From: Botryotinia globosa
Taxonomy: Eukaryota > Ascomycota > Leotiomycetes > Helotiales > Sclerotiniaceae
NCBI GenBank assembly: GCA_014898425.1
Contig: RCSZ01000001.1
Location: 1,984,001 to 2,048,000 of the forward strand
DNA length: 64,000 bases
Reading direction: 5' to 3'
In this document: one piece after another, positions 59,753 to 64,000 of the stretch
How positions within the stretch are numbered: position 1 is the first letter of the stretch
How the letters are laid out: each line of letters opens with the position of its first letter
Made by a program: the position numbers and the translations under genes
Notes under the pieces: generated by a model
Databases searched by the model: none
What the model saw: only the letters and a program-made list of their open reading frames with translations
What the model was told of the DNA's origin: nothing

Positions 59753-60487
59753 CTTTACGGCAGTTGTGGAATGCAAATGCAACCTTATTAGTGCCTTATT
59801 AGTACCTTATTAGTATGGATGCTACCAATTGAAGTTTAGCCGTTTGGCCAATCACTGATCTAACATTCCCGTATTAGTCAGAATATTTCACCATATTCAG
59901 ACTAATGACTCGAATCCGGAGTTAAGGACCCCTGGGCCTTGTCTTTCTCGGAAATAGGAAAACCTTTGAATGTCCGTAATGGATCCGCTAATATTAATGA
60001 ATCGAGAAATATCCCTGACATCTGTCAATGTCAATCTCAAATTTCAATGTCATCCATCATGATCCATGCCATTGCCATTGCCATCTAAGGAGACAAGGAA
60101 ATAAAGGAAATTCGATTAAAGTTCAAACTGATGGATCATGGTCCATGGTCCATGGTCCATGGATGGCACGAAGGGCAAAGGGTACACTTTGCCCTTTTCT
60201 GCTTGAGAGGAGGAGGGCTCAGGGGTGGCATTTCACATTGCTGACAGTACCGAGTACTCTGTACTTCGTATATCATCATCCATCCCTTGCTCTGCTCCAC
60301 GATAAACTCGCAAACGAATTATCCTTATAAAGAGGATTTGCTGCACGGATTTCCCGTTGAACTACTCCACTAGAGTACGAAGTAGAGCTCGCTGGGTGGC
60401 TGTACCTGGTAGTTCATGAACGTTTGCTTCACCGGATGACTCTTTTGATATTGATATTGACATTGAGATTGATATCGATATTGGTGT

Positions 60488-60513
60488 TGCTATTGCTATT
60501 GCTATTGCTATTG
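60488..60513. repeat. 6-nt repeat TTGCTA
   Basis: Four TTGCTA units preceded by GATATTGA-type repeats from about 60448. Confidence 0.85.
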
Positions 60514-63500
60514 GCATTGTTCATGGTTCATTGCCAAGTAAATCTTCAAAAGACTGCTGGTTGGTAACAATCACATATAGCCTGAGTTGAGTCTATGAAG
60601 GGCCCCTATCATCTATGAAGTATGGTAGTGGTAGCCAGCCGCCCGAATTTATCACAGTCTAATTATCTGAAGCCGAAGCAACTCGGTTCCCACAATGCCA
60701 GGATGTTTTGTTGCCTGCAGCCTATGGGACCACGGTGAGCTTTCCTTTTCCCTTTCCCTGTTGAGTTTCGTATCCACTAGGTATGTCTCTCCCTTCTTTC
60801 AAACCCAACAAAGAAAAACGAAGAAAGAAGAAAAGAAGACAGAAGAAAACCAATCTATCGTCACACCGTATTTGGCAGCTCGAGCCTCACGTATCTTACA
60901 CAGGAGTCAGGACACGCTATCATACACGCTACACCATTGCAAGGGCCAGGCCAGCTCCTATCAATTCCCCCGTCTCTGACTTTTTCGTTTTCGATATCGG
61001 TTGTTGGGGTTTGAAAAGGAGATTCCGAGATTCCTCTATTGCATTGCTGCATTAAGAGGATTTCCGGAGTGAAAAAGGAACAAGTTGATATAATCCCATA
61101 ATCATTTATGGATCCCCAAGATCACCATTCACCATGGAGATTATCTTTATCAGTAATCTGGTATCTATCGAGAGACACTTCCGCCGTATCGGTGGCTCAA
61201 AATAACGAAGAACACGCGAATTCCCACCATTTTTATAGAATCTCATCTGATTGACATGCGAATGTGTTGAATCATTTCGATTGATTACTAACATCAACAC
61301 CGTTATCGATAAAAGAAGCCTTGCTCCTCTATTCATCCTCTATTCATCCTCTATTCATCAATCCTGTGAAGAGCTTCACAACTCGCACTTGCTAAAAGTC
61401 TGCATCAAATTGGACTTGACATAAAAAGAAGATGAAAAGAAACACTTGAAGCGTTTGTCCAGATGGCTCGATTGTCACAATTACTGAACCAAACATCGCT
61501 GGATGGTATATTCAAAAGCAAAACAAGAATATCGGAACGATTTGCATCAATCGTCTTAAAATCGCAATACTCGATCTCCCATCACAACATCATATGAAAG
61601 AGAACATCTTAACCAAAGAGATAATAAATGCACATTGATCTTCCATCTCCAAAATGGACGCTCAGCATGACGAATTGTAGGTTCCATCTCATTCTCAACT
61701 TTGTTAGAGTAGAAACCTCAATATTTGGATATTATTCCAAAAGTTGTGGGATATTCCCGATGTTCTTGAGATAATTCCACAAGTCCTGAGATGATCGCAT
61801 GGAGAACGTTCGATGTAGATCGCATATCTCAAAGCTCGAAATCAATGGGGGGAAGGCTCTCCATGAGCGGTGAGGGGATTTACCTGGCATATCAGTATTG
61901 GTTGTGTGCTAGGCACATGAATTACTGCGTACGCCAACCTTTTCTTCACGGCCATCACCGTTTCATCTTCCTGTGTACAAAATCGATCATCTCGAGGATT
62001 CTTACTTGACCAGAAATGATCTCACATGGAAACAATTTGGAGACATTGCTACCATATGCACAATCCTGATTAACGCCACTACCTTGATGCTAAGCAAAAG
62101 CTTGCCAGTGTATATTATTTGATCGTGGGATTTATTTCAGCCTTCCCTGAAACTATATGCGGCTTTACTAAAAGCAATTGGTCTGAACTGGCCATCACAT
62201 CTCACAACGTGGAGCAACGTGGCAAAAGGGTTCCATTGTAGTGGTGCATAAAGATTATTTCCTCGTTCTTAAAGGGAGGACTAGGAGGATTGAATGAAAA
62301 CATGGCTTGACTCCTAATTGAAGCATCTTGATACGCGAATGTAACTGCGTGATGAGTAAAGAACGATTTGAACAAACGAGTCTAGTGTCGAACCCTTCAC
62401 GCTCTGTGCCTGCATACGTTCAGGACTTGAGTCTTCCACTAACCGTAATCAGGGAAGAAACCACGAAGCTAGGCTCTTGAAAACAAAACACGAAGCTATA
62501 TTCTCACACTTCTTACATTGAAAGTTGTATTCTCGATACCCTAATGGATACCCGCATATATCTCACTCTGCTGTCAACGCCTCGACGGATACCGACTCAT
62601 TTGCCACGCCTTTCACAAACCGCTTGGTGTGCCAACTCACAGTTTCAGATCCTTTGATCCATGGCTTTGATATTTGCTCACGGGAAACTTGAAGACCCGG
62701 AAATACATCTGATCTATACGTGCTTGCACGACGTAAAGATCGAACTCAAATCACAATCGAGGGTGCACACAGCTGTAGCCAGCAAAACGTTATCTGCATC
62801 TTGCGCGCATGGAAGTGGCATGGTGAGCATGGCGATACAAAGGACATACATGTACGGCATGTCCGGTAAGGATTACAGGTCCTTGAACTCAATACCTTCC
62901 CACACAGTAAACGGGTATACAATCACGGGATCTCTTGACCGCCAAAATCTTGGTGATACAATACTCCCGAGACTGTAAGACGGAGTTGAAAAAATCTCCC
63001 TCTGCGCTTGCCCCTTCTATAGCTGCATACTCATCGTCTTCCTCTATTGCAAATGAAGAGAAAACTTCACTTTTTAGGGAGGAGTTCCCAATATCACAAG
63101 AAGATCTCTTCTCAAAGCTCGAAAATAACCTTTCTGTACAACTCTCCTTACCACTCGTGGGCATAGGAATCAGCCCACCTCAATATTCTCAAGCGGACAT
63201 CGTGTCACCAAAGATGATTCCGGAAGTACAAGTAGTACGGCCGATTGTACCATGTACCTCCCTCCCTCCCTCCATCCATCCATCCATCCATCCATCCAAC
63301 TTTCTTTCTTTCAGCGCGCTCCACTTCTCAACAACATTGCACTTCAAATTCATTTTCACATCATTACTGAAAGAAATACAATTCTCATCTCGAGAACTCT
63401 CCATATGGTTAACTATCTCTCCATCTCAATCCACACATCCTCTCTCTCATCTCATCTCTGCTCGTACCACTCCAGCGCGATCCCACGCAAGAAAGAATAC

Positions 63501-63919
63501 TACGCTCTCGTCTCAAGATCAAAATTCAAAAATTCAAATCACAAACGCATATTTATCGTGAGTAAATACACACATACATACATATCAAGTACCTAGGTAC
63601 CTAATCCTCCAACCCATCTGTACTCCCCTTTCCGTCCCACACACCCTCCCTCCATCTCATCTCATCTCATCCCATTCGTCTCCATCCCCACACGTAACGC
63701 ACTTGAAAATTGGAAAGTAATACATGTACCATCTTGTCTCTTTCTGTCTGGCGGTCTTTTATTCTTGTAATTTGGTTTATTACTAGGTAGGTAGGTACTG
63801 CATGTTTTTATTATCTGTGGATGTGTCTGTAGATGTAGCATGCATATTGCACATTGTCAAAACGTTATTGTAGGGATTATTGAGATTTGGATGCAAGATT
63901 TGGATGCTTGTTGCTTGTG

Positions 63920-63928
63920 GTATGTATG

Positions 63929-63959
<31 letters not shown>

Positions 63960-64000
63960 ATATATATGTATGTATATATGTATGTATGTATGTATATATA
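63920..64000. repeat. (GTAT)n microsatellite with TATA interruptions
   Basis: GTAT/TATA units run to the end of the window. Confidence 0.95.

Larger units (their letters stand above)
58504..64000. other. Long gene-free region with promoter-like tandem repeats
   Basis: About 5.5 kb to the window edge. It contains the ABC transporter promoter and many tandem arrays, listed separately. Open frames at 62661-62978 and 62935-63561 have no recognisable domain, no splice-linked partners and are partly low-complexity. The right end (63600-64000) is C/T-rich, then GTAT-repeat-rich, as in a fungal promoter or leader for a gene beyond the window. Confidence 0.55.

Noticed and set aside
62661..63561. Plus-strand frames of 105 and 208 codons
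   Set aside because: No domain, low-complexity His/Pro/Ser stretch caused by a CCAT repeat, and no splicing signals linking them.

Overview
The window is nuclear DNA from a filamentous ascomycete (Pezizomycotina). Genes carry short introns (about 45-170 nt) with GTRNGY donors and YAG acceptors. Well-structured genes alternate with AT-rich, gene-free islands that look like repeat DNA damaged by repeat-induced point mutation (RIP). Gene content and this two-speed texture fit a leotiomycete such as the Botrytis/Sclerotinia group; that placement is an inference, since no rRNA or marker gene is present.

Left third (1-22.6 kb): a very long minus-strand gene for a seven-helix-type membrane protein with a Ser-rich tail of about 1,600 residues (its 3' end lies beyond the window), an alpha/beta hydrolase, an SREBP-type bHLH membrane-bound transcription factor, the assimilatory nitrite reductase (with an unusual 11-residue repeat near its N terminus), and acireductone dioxygenase of the methionine salvage pathway (with an apparent 1-nt frameshift in a C run).

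Middle (22.9-44.9 kb): a decayed rhodopsin-like (SAT4-type) membrane protein, a heavily glycosylated secreted protein lying between AT-rich islands, a likely solo LTR, a DHA1-type MFS transporter with a long cytoplasmic N terminus, a small Ser/Thr-rich single-pass protein, a coiled-coil protein, an SRA/YDG-domain protein of the class that reads methylated DNA, and a mitochondrial NADH-cytochrome b5 reductase-like enzyme.

Right third (45-64 kb): a graveyard from about 45 to 52.6 kb. It holds a gene cut short next to a LINE ORF1-like relic, a cytochrome P450 pseudogene that has lost most of its heme-binding region, and a fragment of a polyketide synthase methyltransferase domain. The last two together look like the remains of a secondary-metabolite cluster. 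A full-size PDR-type ABC transporter follows, then about 5.4 kb with no convincing gene but many short tandem repeats and recurrent GTACGGAG/AGTACTCTGTAC motifs.

The intact genes are mainly housekeeping or stress functions (nitrogen assimilation, sterol/hypoxia control, sulfur salvage, drug efflux) and do not form one pathway. All boundaries and family calls were made by eye from translated sequence; no database search was run.
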